DNA from: an uncultured Lachnospiraceae bacterium
GTDB taxonomy: Bacteria; Bacillota; Clostridia; Lachnospirales; Lachnospiraceae
Assembly (NCBI GenBank): GCA_902781455.1
Contig: CACZJF010000014.1
Location: 1-53,472 of the forward strand
Reading direction: 5' to 3'
Length of the DNA stretch: 53,472 nt
The position numbers were made by a program, and so were the translations under genes. Below are positions 16,492 through 25,682 of this stretch, piece by piece; position 1 is the stretch's first letter; each line of letters begins with the position of its first letter. A model generated the notes under the pieces. It did no database searches, was not told the origin of the DNA, and was given only the letters and a program-made list of their open reading frames with translations.

Positions 16492-17838
16492 ATGGCGCAT
16501 TCAAATGGAACCGTTCTGATGACGGAAGGGAACTACAGGAAGCAGATTTTCTTCTTTGCCGTTCCTGTGTTTGTCGGCGCGCTGTTTCAGCAGATGTACA
16601 ATACCGTTGATTCCCTGATTGTCGGCAATTATCTGGGGCCGGAGGCTCTGGCAGCGGTCAGTTCTTCCGGTACCCTTACTTTTTTCCTCGTTGGTTTCTT
16701 CTGGGGCTTTGCGACCGGGGCAGGGGTTGTCATTGCCCGCTATATTGGGGCGAGGAATGAGGACAAAACCTTTCGGGCAGTGCATACAGCCATGGGGGTC
16801 GGACTGGTATGCGGCATCGTTATGACAGCAGCAGGCATACTGCTTTCACCGATTCTGCTCAGACTCATACAGACACCGGAGAGTGTTTACATGACTGCGA
16901 AGACCTATCTGACAATCTACTTCGGTGGATCCTTCTTCCTGGTCATGTACAATATTCTGGTGGCAATCATGCAGGCGGCGGGGGACAGCCGCCACCCGCT
17001 CATATATCTGGTGATCAGCTCCCTGACAAACATCGTACTGGACATCGTTTTCATCGCAGTTCTGAAGATGGGGGTGGAGGGCGCAGCACTGGCCACCATT
17101 CTTTCCGAGTGCCTGAGTATGGTGCTCTGCCTGCAGAGACTTCTGCGGATCAAAGATACTTACCGGGTGGACCTGCGGAAGATTCGGTTTGACAGGAGCT
17201 GCACCCTGGCGATTGTGCGTCAGGGACTGCCGACTGCTTTCCAGGCGACGGTGATAGATCTTGGAAACATCCTGATCCAGTCTTACATCAACTCCTTTGG
17301 TGCGCTTGCGATGGCGGGGATCGGCGCTTACACCAAGGTGGAAGGGTTCTGTTTCCTGCCGGTGATATCGTTCTCCACGGCTGTCACAACGTTCGTCAGC
17401 CAGAATTACGGGGCAGGGAGGAAGGATCGTGTCCGGAAAGGAGCGCGCTTTTCCATCGTCTGCGCCATCGTGCTGATCGAACTGATCGGAGTGGTACTGT
17501 TCGTGACCGCTCCGCAGCTGGTCGGCGCGTTCAGCAGTGATCCTGCCGTGATCGCATTTGGTACAGGCCGGGCAAGGGTCTGCAGCCTGTTTTATTTCAC
17601 GATGGGATTCTGCCATCTGGCGTCTGCCATCCTGCGGGGACTCGACAGACCAGTCATCCCGCCTGCCGTCATGATGGTCTGCTGGTGTCTGGTCCGGGTG
17701 GTAAGCGTGCTGACGATCGGACAGGTCTGGCACAGGATCGACCTGGCATACTGGCTGTATCCGGTTACCTGGATGCTCAGTACGGTACTGTTTGCATTCA
17801 TTTTGTCAAAAGAGTTTCGGAAGAGAAACGAATCATAA
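16492..17838 (+). CDS. MATE-family efflux transporter
   Basis: A 448-residue protein with twelve predicted membrane segments. ATG 16492 follows GAGGCAGTGAAC; GTG 16486 is the alternative start. FVGALFQQMYNTVDSLIVGN, and LVGFFWGFATGAGVVIARY in the first half with the matching LPTAFQATVIDLGNILIQ in the second, show the two-fold MATE repeat. It would export drugs or metabolites with Na+ or H+. The DinF-like subgroup is likely but not certain. Confidence 0.92.
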   Translation: MAHSNGTVLMTEGNYRKQIFFFAVPVFVGALFQQMYNTVDSLIVGNYLGPEALAAVSSSGTLTFFLVGFFWGFATGAGVVIARYIGARNEDKTFRAVHTAMGVGLVCGIVMTAAGILLSPILLRLIQTPESVYMTAKTYLTIYFGGSFFLVMYNILVAIMQAAGDSRHPLIYLVISSLTNIVLDIVFIAVLKMGVEGAALATILSECLSMVLCLQRLLRIKDTYRVDLRKIRFDRSCTLAIVRQGLPTAFQATVIDLGNILIQSYINSFGALAMAGIGAYTKVEGFCFLPVISFSTAVTTFVSQNYGAGRKDRVRKGARFSIVCAIVLIELIGVVLFVTAPQLVGAFSSDPAVIAFGTGRARVCSLFYFTMGFCHLASAILRGLDRPVIPPAVMMVCWCLVRVVSVLTIGQVWHRIDLAYWLYPVTWMLSTVLFAFILSKEFRKRNES

Positions 17839-17964
17839 CGAACCGGAGAAGGAAAGCAGATGCTGAAGATACAGAGGAAAAGACCGCGGCGCTGCCATGG
17901 ATCCAAGCGGATATCACTGACACCAGTGAGGTCAATATGAATGAATGGAATAGAAGGAGCGGCA

Positions 17965-18576
17965 ATGGACGAACGACTGAAAAAACAGCTTGCCTTTTCT
18001 CTGGAGATCGACAAGGAGAAGAACATCTTCCGGCAGACGCATCTGTCCGGACACGGGCGAAATGAGAACGATGCAGAGCATGCCTGGCACATGGCAATCA
18101 TGTCCTGGCTGCTGCGGGAATACGCGAATGAAGAGGTAGACATCGCGAAAGTGATGCTCATGTGTCTGATTCACGATATCGTCGAGATCGATGCCGGTGA
18201 TACATACGCTTATGATGAGGAAGCCCTGAAGACGCAGAAGGCACGTGAAGAAGCCGCGAAGGAGCGGATCTTTTCGCTGCTGCCTGATGATCAGAAGGAA
18301 GCGCTGACGGCTCTTTTTGACGAATTTGAGGAGAACCGGACACCGGAAGCGAGATACGCTCATGCGATGGACAACCTGCAGCCGCTCATTCTGAATCACA
18401 GCAACGGCGGCAGTGACTGGGTTGAGCATGGCGTTACGGCAAGTACAGTATATGGCAGGCAGAAAAAGACGAAGCTCGGGTCGGAAAAGCTGTACGAAGT
18501 AACGGATCAGATCATCCGGGAGAATATCAGGAAGGGCGTTCTTCCGGAAGGGAATCTGAGAAAGGAGCGTGACTGA
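17965..18576 (+). CDS. HD-domain protein (YfbR/HDDC2-like)
   Basis: A 203-residue protein. ATG 17965 follows GAAGGAGC; an earlier ATG at 17941 lacks a site. NENDAEHAWHMAIM and MCLIHDIVEIDAGDTYAYD give the H...HD...D metal centre, and the helical layout is that of 5'-deoxynucleotidase YfbR and HDDC2. It likely dephosphorylates nucleoside 5'-monophosphates. It overlaps the DUF6472 gene by 1 nt. Confidence 0.85.
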   Translation: MDERLKKQLAFSLEIDKEKNIFRQTHLSGHGRNENDAEHAWHMAIMSWLLREYANEEVDIAKVMLMCLIHDIVEIDAGDTYAYDEEALKTQKAREEAAKERIFSLLPDDQKEALTALFDEFEENRTPEARYAHAMDNLQPLILNHSNGGSDWVEHGVTASTVYGRQKKTKLGSEKLYEVTDQIIRENIRKGVLPEGNLRKERD

Positions 18577-18752
18577 TGGACATTCTTTGCAGTCAGTGCG
18601 CGTATCTGGTTTATGATGATGAGGCGGAAGAGTATGTCTGTGATGTCCGTATGGATGAAGACGATTATTACCACCTTGTGAGGAGCAATTACAGGCAGTG
18701 TCCGTATTACCGGAACGGCGATGAGTATCAGGTTGTGAAGAAGCAGATGTGA
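18576..18752 (+). CDS. DUF6472 family small Cys protein
   Basis: A 58-residue protein. ATG 18576 shares one base with the previous stop and follows AAAGGAGCG. It begins MDILCSQCAYLVYDDE, has EYVCDVRMDEDDYY in the middle and ends CPYYRNGDEYQVVKKQM. The four cysteines probably bind zinc. This small family is frequent in Lachnospiraceae and has no known function. Confidence 0.85.
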   Translation: MDILCSQCAYLVYDDEAEEYVCDVRMDEDDYYHLVRSNYRQCPYYRNGDEYQVVKKQM

Positions 18753-18811
18753 GCAGGAGGACGGCCTCAGAACGGCAAAGGTATCTGCGTGGGTGATGAA
18801 AGGGAAGTGTT

Positions 18812-20581
18812 ATGAAACTGCGTGATACGGTTGAGGTATGGTTCTCTGAACTGGAAGACAACTGGGAAGAGTGCAGCTTCCATTGGTTCTCGCTGGGCAA
18901 TCGAAAAACCGAACGCTACCGCCGGTACGGCGATCTGCCGGACGGGCGTCACTTCGGTGTCGGTCTCGTTCCTGCGTTTGGAGATCCATGGGGGCGCGAG
19001 TCGGCGATCGTGATTGTGGGAGAAGACGGGGAACTGCAGCGGGATACCCCTTCACGGATCGAGATGGGCAATAGCGTCCTGATCGCGATGGCAGCTTCGC
19101 CTGACGGGAGAAGTCTGGTCTGGTTTACGTCAGATGGCCGACTGGGCGTATGGAGACAGGAAAAAGAAGATTTTGTTGACTGGCAGGGAGAAACTCTGAA
19201 TAAACGGCTCAATGGCCTGTCCATCGTGGATGTGAAACTGCATGCGGACGACTTCCTGGAGATTCAGTGCAAAGGCGGAAAGACCGCCGGTTATCTCTGC
19301 GCAGCTGACGTTATACTTACGCCGTGGAAAGGCGGCTGGACGCCCGGAGCGAAGGAGCGCGGGAACTTCTCCTTCGCGCTGAAAAACGGGATTCTCCATG
19401 CATGCCCTGAATTCGTCTTTGTGCGGATATGTGAAGACGATGGCTGGGGTGAATACGCAGGGTGCGGTGTAAAACATGTCCTTTTCGATGAGGGACTGGA
19501 GAGAATCGAAGGCGAGATACTCGCGGACAACCCGTCCCTTGAGACCGTTGTGATCCCGGCCAGTGTCCGGTATGTGGACTGGAGGGCCTTCGGCGGCTGC
19601 AAGGGGCTCAAAAACCTGGTGATTGAGGGCGATCTGTCGCGTGTGAAGCAGTGGGACAGAAACGCGTTTGAGGGCTGTCCCTGTGAAGAATACTATGCCC
19701 TGATCGTTCAGGGCAGTGAATCAGCCATCAGAACAGCGCTTGACCAATGCGCGAATGACATGGTGCTGTACGGCATAGCGAATTCTTCCGGTACTGCCCC
19801 GGATATGATTTCCGTCAGGAGAAAAGCGGCTCGTCTGATTCAGAACAGAGATTATCAGTATGCGCTCAGTTCACACATACACAACCCTGCCAGAACGGAC
19901 ATGATCCTGAATCTGTATGATTCTCTTGAAGGGGATGAGCTCTTTATCGCAAGGACGATTCTGACAGACCCAAACGATGAGAATAAGGCACATATGCTGC
20001 TTTACTGTGAGGATGAGGATTTGCTGATGCTGGGCTGGCGGTATGTGTATGGGGCAAGGAAATTCTGCGCGGACCGGCTGCATGCGATGGGCTCCCGTTT
20101 TCCGGAGACATTCGTGGAGATGGATCCGCAGGAAAGAAATGAGTGGGTGCGGAACTGGCTTTCGAGTGCGGCGGAAACGGCACTTGACCTGATTCCGGAA
20201 GACAACGCGGTACGCGGCAGAGTATCCGAAACAGCTTCTGTGGACAGCGAGCCGCTGCATGCTTTCCTGAGTATGCAGCATCCGAGGAAAGTGATCAGAT
20301 GGTGGCATGCCAGGAAGCTGGAGGATCCGGCATGGATAGCCTATGTGGGAAGCTGGACAACGGATGAGCAGATCAAGGAAGCGCTGTCTGTCAAAATCAA
20401 CAGTGCCGAATGGATTACAGAGATGATCTACGGAGATCTCTCCGGAGCGGATCTGATCTTTGGGTTTCAAAGGCCGGAAGACATGACTGTGCAGGATCGT
20501 TTCTGCATGGAGATCATAAAGAATCATCCTGACCGCGCAATTCGTGATCATGTGCGAAAAGTGATGCAGGATTTTCATTAA
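18812..20581 (+). CDS. Large uncharacterised protein with a BspA-type leucine-rich segment
   Basis: A 589-residue protein without signal peptide or membrane segment. The first ~160 residues are beta-rich with short Trp/Gly-containing strands (SLVWFTSDGRLGVWRQ) that look like propeller-type repeats. Residues ~215-290 include HVLFDEGLERIEGEI, LETVVIPASVRYVDWRAFGG and LKNLVIEGDLSRV, i.e. LRR_5/BspA-like repeats. The last half is helical and may be a HEAT/ankyrin-like solenoid. I do not recognise the whole. It appears to stand alone, with the secreted protein downstream. Confidence 0.7.
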   Translation: MKLRDTVEVWFSELEDNWEECSFHWFSLGNRKTERYRRYGDLPDGRHFGVGLVPAFGDPWGRESAIVIVGEDGELQRDTPSRIEMGNSVLIAMAASPDGRSLVWFTSDGRLGVWRQEKEDFVDWQGETLNKRLNGLSIVDVKLHADDFLEIQCKGGKTAGYLCAADVILTPWKGGWTPGAKERGNFSFALKNGILHACPEFVFVRICEDDGWGEYAGCGVKHVLFDEGLERIEGEILADNPSLETVVIPASVRYVDWRAFGGCKGLKNLVIEGDLSRVKQWDRNAFEGCPCEEYYALIVQGSESAIRTALDQCANDMVLYGIANSSGTAPDMISVRRKAARLIQNRDYQYALSSHIHNPARTDMILNLYDSLEGDELFIARTILTDPNDENKAHMLLYCEDEDLLMLGWRYVYGARKFCADRLHAMGSRFPETFVEMDPQERNEWVRNWLSSAAETALDLIPEDNAVRGRVSETASVDSEPLHAFLSMQHPRKVIRWWHARKLEDPAWIAYVGSWTTDEQIKEALSVKINSAEWITEMIYGDLSGADLIFGFQRPEDMTVQDRFCMEIIKNHPDRAIRDHVRKVMQDFH

Positions 20582-20660
20582 GAGCAGGGCAGGTACGGCC
20601 AGGTTGAGCGGACGGCCATATCTAAGTATCATAAGACCAGGGATCAGGAGGACATCGAAT

Positions 20661-21887
20661 ATGAGATTGATCAGATGGGCAGCAGGTGCTTTGGTATTAT
20701 CCGGTCTTCTGCCTGGCGCGGCCCCCGTATACGCGGAAACACTCGTTCCTGGCTATATCATGGCCTCCTCTACGCTGATTGAGCCCGGGTATGATCACAG
20801 CGCGTGGCTGGTACAGGATCATGATGTTTCAACTGCATGGACGGAGGGTGCTCCCGGAAATGGGCTGGGGGAATCTCTCTATATGGAGACGGACCGTTAC
20901 GCGGTGATTACCGGCGGTGTGATCTGTACCGGATACTGCCGCAGTGAGGATCTGTTTTACAAGAATGGCGCGCCGACCCGCATATACATTCATACCGGCA
21001 GTCAGGAAGCGTACCTGGATGTAACGCAGGACGCGAACACATACCAGTACGGCTATGAGGGATTTCATTTTCGGTTTGATGAGCCTTTGGTCAGCGATGG
21101 TTCGGTGACGATGACGATCGTTGGCGTGCGGGATGGCTGGAAATGGCAGGATGCCTGCATCAGTGAGCTGCGTCTGGAGGGATACCAGGCAACGGCTGAT
21201 ACGGCACCGGATTTTTCCGGACAGACACCTCATGTCTCGCTTGTGCTGCCGGCAGAGGACGGGGAGTGGGGCGATGCTTTTCACAATCCGGACGGACTTG
21301 GCAAAGATGGAAGGGAACCGGGCGAGACGGACGGCTATACGCAGGATCCGGAGGCGCTGGACGGCGAGACCATCGAGCGGCTGCGGGCATGTGCGGATAC
21401 AATCTACAAGATTCAGACACAGCACGCCGGAGCGTACGATGTGGAGATTACCGCTGAGGACCTGTACAGTTTCACTCACGCAGGCGTTCTGAACTGGTAT
21501 CAGGCGAAAGTACGGGACGCGCGCATTTCTTACCAGGGCACGTTCCATTATGCTTATGAGGAAGATCTGCAGGAGATTGTGGGGGAACTGTTTGAGACAC
21601 AGACGCCGCAGGAGGATGTGCAGGCTCTGTGTGATTATTTCGGAGCGGTTCGCGAAGGCGGGATGATCCGGCTGAATGCTGCCGGAAATGACTGGAATGA
21701 CACGTACTATCTCCGGGAGCCGGCAGGCGCGGGATTTGAGCAGGGGAAGACGGTCCTGATCGGGGCCGTGATGGAATACAATCCCGGATCGCAGGGATAC
21801 ATACATACGAAGAGCTATCACGCGATCTTCACACAGGATCCATATGACGCGGACGTGTTCCGGTTTGACGGATTGTATGTGGGTTAA
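20661..21887 (+). CDS. Secreted protein with NADase-type glycan-binding domain
   Basis: A 408-residue protein. ATG 20661 lies after CAGGAGGACATCGAAT. MRLIRWAAGALVLSGLLPG is a signal peptide ending near VYA-ET. Residues ~30-175 contain ASSTLIEPGYDHSAWLVQD and DVSTAWTEGAPGNGLGESL, the pattern of the discoidin-like 'NADase-type glycan-binding' domain. The rest, acidic and with a YSFTHAGVLNWYQAKV segment, is not recognised. No sortase motif is seen, so the protein is probably released. Confidence 0.75.
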   Translation: MRLIRWAAGALVLSGLLPGAAPVYAETLVPGYIMASSTLIEPGYDHSAWLVQDHDVSTAWTEGAPGNGLGESLYMETDRYAVITGGVICTGYCRSEDLFYKNGAPTRIYIHTGSQEAYLDVTQDANTYQYGYEGFHFRFDEPLVSDGSVTMTIVGVRDGWKWQDACISELRLEGYQATADTAPDFSGQTPHVSLVLPAEDGEWGDAFHNPDGLGKDGREPGETDGYTQDPEALDGETIERLRACADTIYKIQTQHAGAYDVEITAEDLYSFTHAGVLNWYQAKVRDARISYQGTFHYAYEEDLQEIVGELFETQTPQEDVQALCDYFGAVREGGMIRLNAAGNDWNDTYYLREPAGAGFEQGKTVLIGAVMEYNPGSQGYIHTKSYHAIFTQDPYDADVFRFDGLYVG

Positions 21888-22023
21888 TCAAAAAAACCGG
21901 TTATGAAGAAGGAGGCAGGCTATGCTGGGCGAACTCAGCTGAGGGTGCTGATGTGAAAGTACATGACCAGGGACGCTGCGGCAGAGGGTGCCGGAAGTTT
22001 TGTTTCGTAAAGGAATGAATGCT

Positions 22024-22665
22024 ATGAATACAACAAACATTTCGATCAACACGCAGAGCAGTATCCGGATTACCGGATCGAAGGTTCTTTACTTTGATCC
22101 GTTTCAGATTGCAGAGGAGCGGCATGATGCAGATATCATCTTTATCACGCATTCTCATCATGATCATCTGGATCCGGAATCAATTGAAAAAGTTTCACAG
22201 GAGAATACGGTTTTTGTTGCTCCTGCCAGTATGGACCGGGAGATGCGGAAGGTGATCGGCGATGCCGAACTCTTCCTGATGACGCCGGGAGACAGGCAGG
22301 ACATTGACGTTCTCTCGATCCAGGCGGTGCCTGCATATAACCGTCTGAAGCCATTTCATCCAAAACGGAATGGGTGGAACGGATACGTCGTGATGATGGA
22401 TGGAGTCCGGTATTATGTGGCAGGAGACACGGACGCACTGAAAGAGCTTTCATCGGTTGCGAGTGATGTGGCACTGGTACCGATCGGAGGCACTTATACC
22501 ATGACGGCGAAGGAGGCGGCCAGGCTGATCAATGAGATCCATCCGCTGGTCGCTGTCCCGACACATTACGGGAGCATCGTCGGAAAGCCGGAGGACGCAG
22601 ATGTCTTCAGGAAGTATGTTGATCCGGAGATCACAGTAGAAACCAGACTGTTCTGCCATTCATAA
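22024..22665 (+). CDS. MBL-fold metallo-hydrolase (UlaG-like)
   Basis: A 213-residue protein; ATG 22024 follows AAAGGAATG. The metal motif HxHxDH is seen in FITHSHHDHLDPESI, further ligands in YVAGDTDAL and VAVPTHYGSI. Short length and the 'IRITGSKVLYFDPF' start are those of small UlaG-like hydrolases of unknown substrate. Confidence 0.87.
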   Translation: MNTTNISINTQSSIRITGSKVLYFDPFQIAEERHDADIIFITHSHHDHLDPESIEKVSQENTVFVAPASMDREMRKVIGDAELFLMTPGDRQDIDVLSIQAVPAYNRLKPFHPKRNGWNGYVVMMDGVRYYVAGDTDALKELSSVASDVALVPIGGTYTMTAKEAARLINEIHPLVAVPTHYGSIVGKPEDADVFRKYVDPEITVETRLFCHS

Positions 22666-22699
22666 TGCAGCCTGCAGATCCTGAACAAAAAGGAGAAAA

Positions 22700-23356
22700 A
22701 TGAAATACCGCTGTCTTGTGCTGGATCATGATGATACGATTGTCAACAGTACGGCAACCATTCATTATCCGGCCTTTGTGGGCTATATGAAAACAGCAAG
22801 GCCTCAGATCCATATGTCTGTGGAAGAATATTTTGCCCTGAACTTTGATCCGGGCGTGATCGGGCTGTTCCGTGATATCTGCGGTCTGAGTGAGGAAGAG
22901 ATGAGGCAGGAAGAGCTTTACTGGCAGGAGTATGTCCGCACCAGAATCCCGAAGGCCTACGACGGAATCCGGGAGATCCTGGAACGGTTTCGCCGGGAAG
23001 ACGGCCTGATCTGTATAGACTCTCATTCCTACAGTCATTATATCAGGCGGGATTACGCCCATAATCATCTGCCAGAGCCGGACCTGATCTTTGGCTGGGA
23101 TCTGGCACCTGATAAAAGGAAGCCGTCTCCATATACAGTCTTCGAGATCCGGAAACGGTTTGACCTGAAAAGGGAAGAGATCCTGATCGTGGACGACCTG
23201 AAACCGGGGTATGACATGGCCAGAGCGGCTGGCGTCGCCATCGCCGGTGCCGGCTGGGCCAATGATGTGCCGCAGATCGAGGCCTTCATGAAAGAAAACT
23301 GTGATTTCTATTTCAAGGAAGTCGCGCAGCTGCAGGCTTTTTTGTTCGGACCCTGA
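22700..23356 (+). CDS. HAD-superfamily hydrolase
   Basis: A 218-residue protein. Motif I LDHDDTIVNS (nucleophile Asp), the cap helix region, SHSYSHYIRRD, GWDLAPDKRKPSP with the motif III Lys, and motif IV VDDLKPGYDMARAAG are in order. AAAAGGAGAAAA precedes ATG 22700. It is a phosphatase of phosphoglycolate-phosphatase type; substrate unknown. Confidence 0.88.
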   Translation: MKYRCLVLDHDDTIVNSTATIHYPAFVGYMKTARPQIHMSVEEYFALNFDPGVIGLFRDICGLSEEEMRQEELYWQEYVRTRIPKAYDGIREILERFRREDGLICIDSHSYSHYIRRDYAHNHLPEPDLIFGWDLAPDKRKPSPYTVFEIRKRFDLKREEILIVDDLKPGYDMARAAGVAIAGAGWANDVPQIEAFMKENCDFYFKEVAQLQAFLFGP

Positions 23357-23445
23357 AAAACCTCCGGCGTGGCATCCTGCAGCAATGATACAGACAGGGG
23401 ATCCAAAGCCGGAAACGGTATGAGTGTGAAAGGGGAGTGACTGGA

Positions 23446-24645
23446 ATGCCGCTGAAAATTGTTCGGAATGACATTACGAAGATGCATACGGAGGCTATCG
23501 TCAACACGGCAAATGACAAGCCGACCGTCGGGACCGGCTGTGATCATGCTGTCTATGAAGCGGCCGGCTATGACAGGCTGCTTGATTACCGGAAGGAGCA
23601 CATCGGTGTGGTGGAGGAAGGCGAGGTCTTCCTGACGCCGGGATTTGGTCTTCCGGCAAAGTATATCATCCACGCGGTCAGCCCTCTGTATATCGACGGA
23701 AAGAGCAAAGAAGAAGAGAAGCTCCGTTCCTGCTACCGGAAGAGTCTGGCACTGGCTGCGGAGAAAGGGATCCGGTCGATTGCATTTCCGCTGATCTCGA
23801 CAGGCGGATTCGGCTATCCGAAGGAAGAAGGGATGCGGATCGCTGTCGACGAGATCAATGCATTTCTCCTGACGAATGAGATGCTGATCTATCTGGTGGT
23901 GTTTGACGAGAAGGCCACGCAGATGGGGAAGAGCCTCTATCCGGATCTGGAAGCGTACATCGACCGCAATTATGTGCAGCAGAAGCATGAAGAGGAATAC
24001 CGCGACGCGTTCTATGGTGTACGCGATGACAGGTACGAGTCTGCGCCGTCTCCAAAGGCTGCCCCCAATGCACGAAGCCGTATGGAAGAGGAACGGTGGA
24101 AGGCTGCGAGAAGAGCCAGGGAAAAGGTGGCACGCGAAGCTGTCCGGCCGAAGAAGATGTCGGATTTCCTGAGTGACTTCATGCCGGACGCACCGGCGTT
24201 CCATGGCAGTTACGCTGCAGGTGTACCTTCCCTGTCTTCTCTGGAAGCAGAAGACGCAGCGATCGAAGAACTCGATGAGAAGCTGTCACGGCGGATGGAA
24301 CACATGGCGGATACATTTCCGCAGTACCTGCTCTACCTGATCAGCGAGAAGGGAATGGAGAACGCGGATGTCTACAAGAGAGCCATCGTTGACAAGAAGG
24401 TTTTCTCAAAGATCAAGAACAATCCGGAGTACCACCCGCAGAAGCTGACGGCCCTGTGTCTGTGCATCGGTGCGAAGCTGAATCTGGATGAATCAAGGGA
24501 TCTCCTTTCCAGAGCCGGATATGCCCTGTCGCCCTGTGATAAGACCGACATCATCTTTTCCTATTTCATCGAGAATGAAATCTACGACATGATCGAGCTG
24601 GACATACAGCTGGAAGCGCATGGACTGCCATGCATCATTGCATAA
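23446..24645 (+). CDS. Macrodomain protein with conserved C-terminal helical domain
   Basis: A 399-residue protein; ATG 23446 is ~8 nt after AGGGGAG. Residues 1-170 form a macrodomain: IVRNDITKMHTEAIVNTAND, GTGCDHAVYEAAGYDRLL, YIIHAVSPL, FPLISTGGFGYP. It lacks the GGGGV loop of ordinary deacetylases (here VGTGCD). A charged linker follows. The last ~115 residues (DVYKRAIVDKKVFSKIKNN, LTALCLCIGAKLNLDESRDLL, AGYALSPCDKTDIIFSYFIE) are a helical domain widely fused to other domains in Firmicutes, including stress-response proteins. A vWA protein follows after a terminator. Confidence 0.85.
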   Translation: MPLKIVRNDITKMHTEAIVNTANDKPTVGTGCDHAVYEAAGYDRLLDYRKEHIGVVEEGEVFLTPGFGLPAKYIIHAVSPLYIDGKSKEEEKLRSCYRKSLALAAEKGIRSIAFPLISTGGFGYPKEEGMRIAVDEINAFLLTNEMLIYLVVFDEKATQMGKSLYPDLEAYIDRNYVQQKHEEEYRDAFYGVRDDRYESAPSPKAAPNARSRMEEERWKAARRAREKVAREAVRPKKMSDFLSDFMPDAPAFHGSYAAGVPSLSSLEAEDAAIEELDEKLSRRMEHMADTFPQYLLYLISEKGMENADVYKRAIVDKKVFSKIKNNPEYHPQKLTALCLCIGAKLNLDESRDLLSRAGYALSPCDKTDIIFSYFIENEIYDMIELDIQLEAHGLPCIIA

Positions 24646-24676
24646 TCCTTCACATGAACTTTCACATGAACTTTCG

Positions 24677-24702
24677 AGGTCGCCTGCCGGGCGACCTTTT
24701 TT
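24677..24702 (+). terminator. Terminator after the macrodomain gene
   Basis: AGGTCGCC (24677-24684), 5-nt loop, GGCGACCT (24690-24697), then TTTTT. Just before it, a 12-bp unit (TTCACATGAACT) is repeated twice in tandem. Confidence 0.88.
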
Positions 24703-24777
24703 CATCCCCTCTTCCGTATACTGATCTCAGAACACAGACAGACACAGCTGCCAAAGCAGCAGAAAGGAAGGTTGGTT

Positions 24778-25452
24778 ATGAAGAAGGGGTTAACAGAACT
24801 GGTATTTATTCTCGACAGGAGCGGGTCTATGTCCGGACTTGAGGCGGATACGATCGGCGGATTCAACTCCATGCTGGAGAAGCAGAAGAAGGAAACCGGA
24901 GAGGCATACGTATCGGTTGTGCTGTTCGATGACCGGTCGGAAGTGCTCTATGACAGAGTGGACATCGGGAAGATTGAGCCGATGAGTGATACCCAGTATT
25001 ATGTGCGCGGCTGCACCGCTCTGCTGGACGCGATCGGCGGTGCGATCCATCATATCGGCAATGTCCACAAGTATGTCCGTGAGGAAGATGTGCCGGAGAA
25101 GACACTCTTTATCATTACAACGGACGGAATGGAAAACGCGAGCCGCCAGTACAGCTATGAAAGAGTCCGGAAGATGATCGAGCGCCAGAAGGGTCAGTAC
25201 CACTGGGAATTCCTGTTCCTCGGCGCCAACATCGACGCAGTCTCTGTAGCGGGCAGATTCGGCATTGACCGGAGCCGTGCAGTGCGGTATGAGCATGACG
25301 CGGAAGGAACAATGCTGAACTTCAGGGTCATGTCGAAGGCAGTCAGCTGTGCGAGGCAGGCACCGTCTGCAGCGGGCATGAGCGACTTCCTGGATGAAGA
25401 TGAGCTGTTGGAGCCGATTCGCAAGGATTATGCGAAGCGTCATAAAGAATGA
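24778..25452 (+). CDS. von Willebrand factor A domain protein
   Basis: A 224-residue cytoplasmic vWA protein. ATG 24778 follows AAAGGAAGGTTGGTT. FILDRSGSMSG is the MIDAS DxSxS motif at residues ~9-20, the second ligand is in VRGCTALLDAIGGA (Thr), and the third in IITTDGMENAS. It covers the whole domain with a short tail. It lies behind the macrodomain fusion, and comparable pairs occur in tellurite/stress (Ter-like) gene sets; the link is inference. Confidence 0.87.
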   Translation: MKKGLTELVFILDRSGSMSGLEADTIGGFNSMLEKQKKETGEAYVSVVLFDDRSEVLYDRVDIGKIEPMSDTQYYVRGCTALLDAIGGAIHHIGNVHKYVREEDVPEKTLFIITTDGMENASRQYSYERVRKMIERQKGQYHWEFLFLGANIDAVSVAGRFGIDRSRAVRYEHDAEGTMLNFRVMSKAVSCARQAPSAAGMSDFLDEDELLEPIRKDYAKRHKE

Positions 25453-25682
25453 GGAGTCAACTCTGCCGTCTGCCTACTCTGCCAACCCTTGTGAAAACAA
25501 GTGGCATCTCTTCCCTATAAGCGGTATAATAATTCAATAGCTTTTGATATACAGGGCACGATTTCTGGTGATTGGCAGGAATTGTGCTCTTGTAATAAGA
25601 TTTCAGATACAGGGCTTTCTGCCTTGTATGTGGCGGAACAGCATCCGTTACCGGAGCTTCATCCGCATGGAGAAAACAGGTT
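25453..25682. promoter_or_regulatory. Leader region of the TM2 gene
   Basis: A 230-nt gap without a gene. It contains a TATAAT-like box (in GCGGTATAATAATT, about 25522-25535) without a good -35, so a long leader of ~150 nt before ATG 25683 is possible. I see no known riboswitch fold. Confidence 0.35.
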
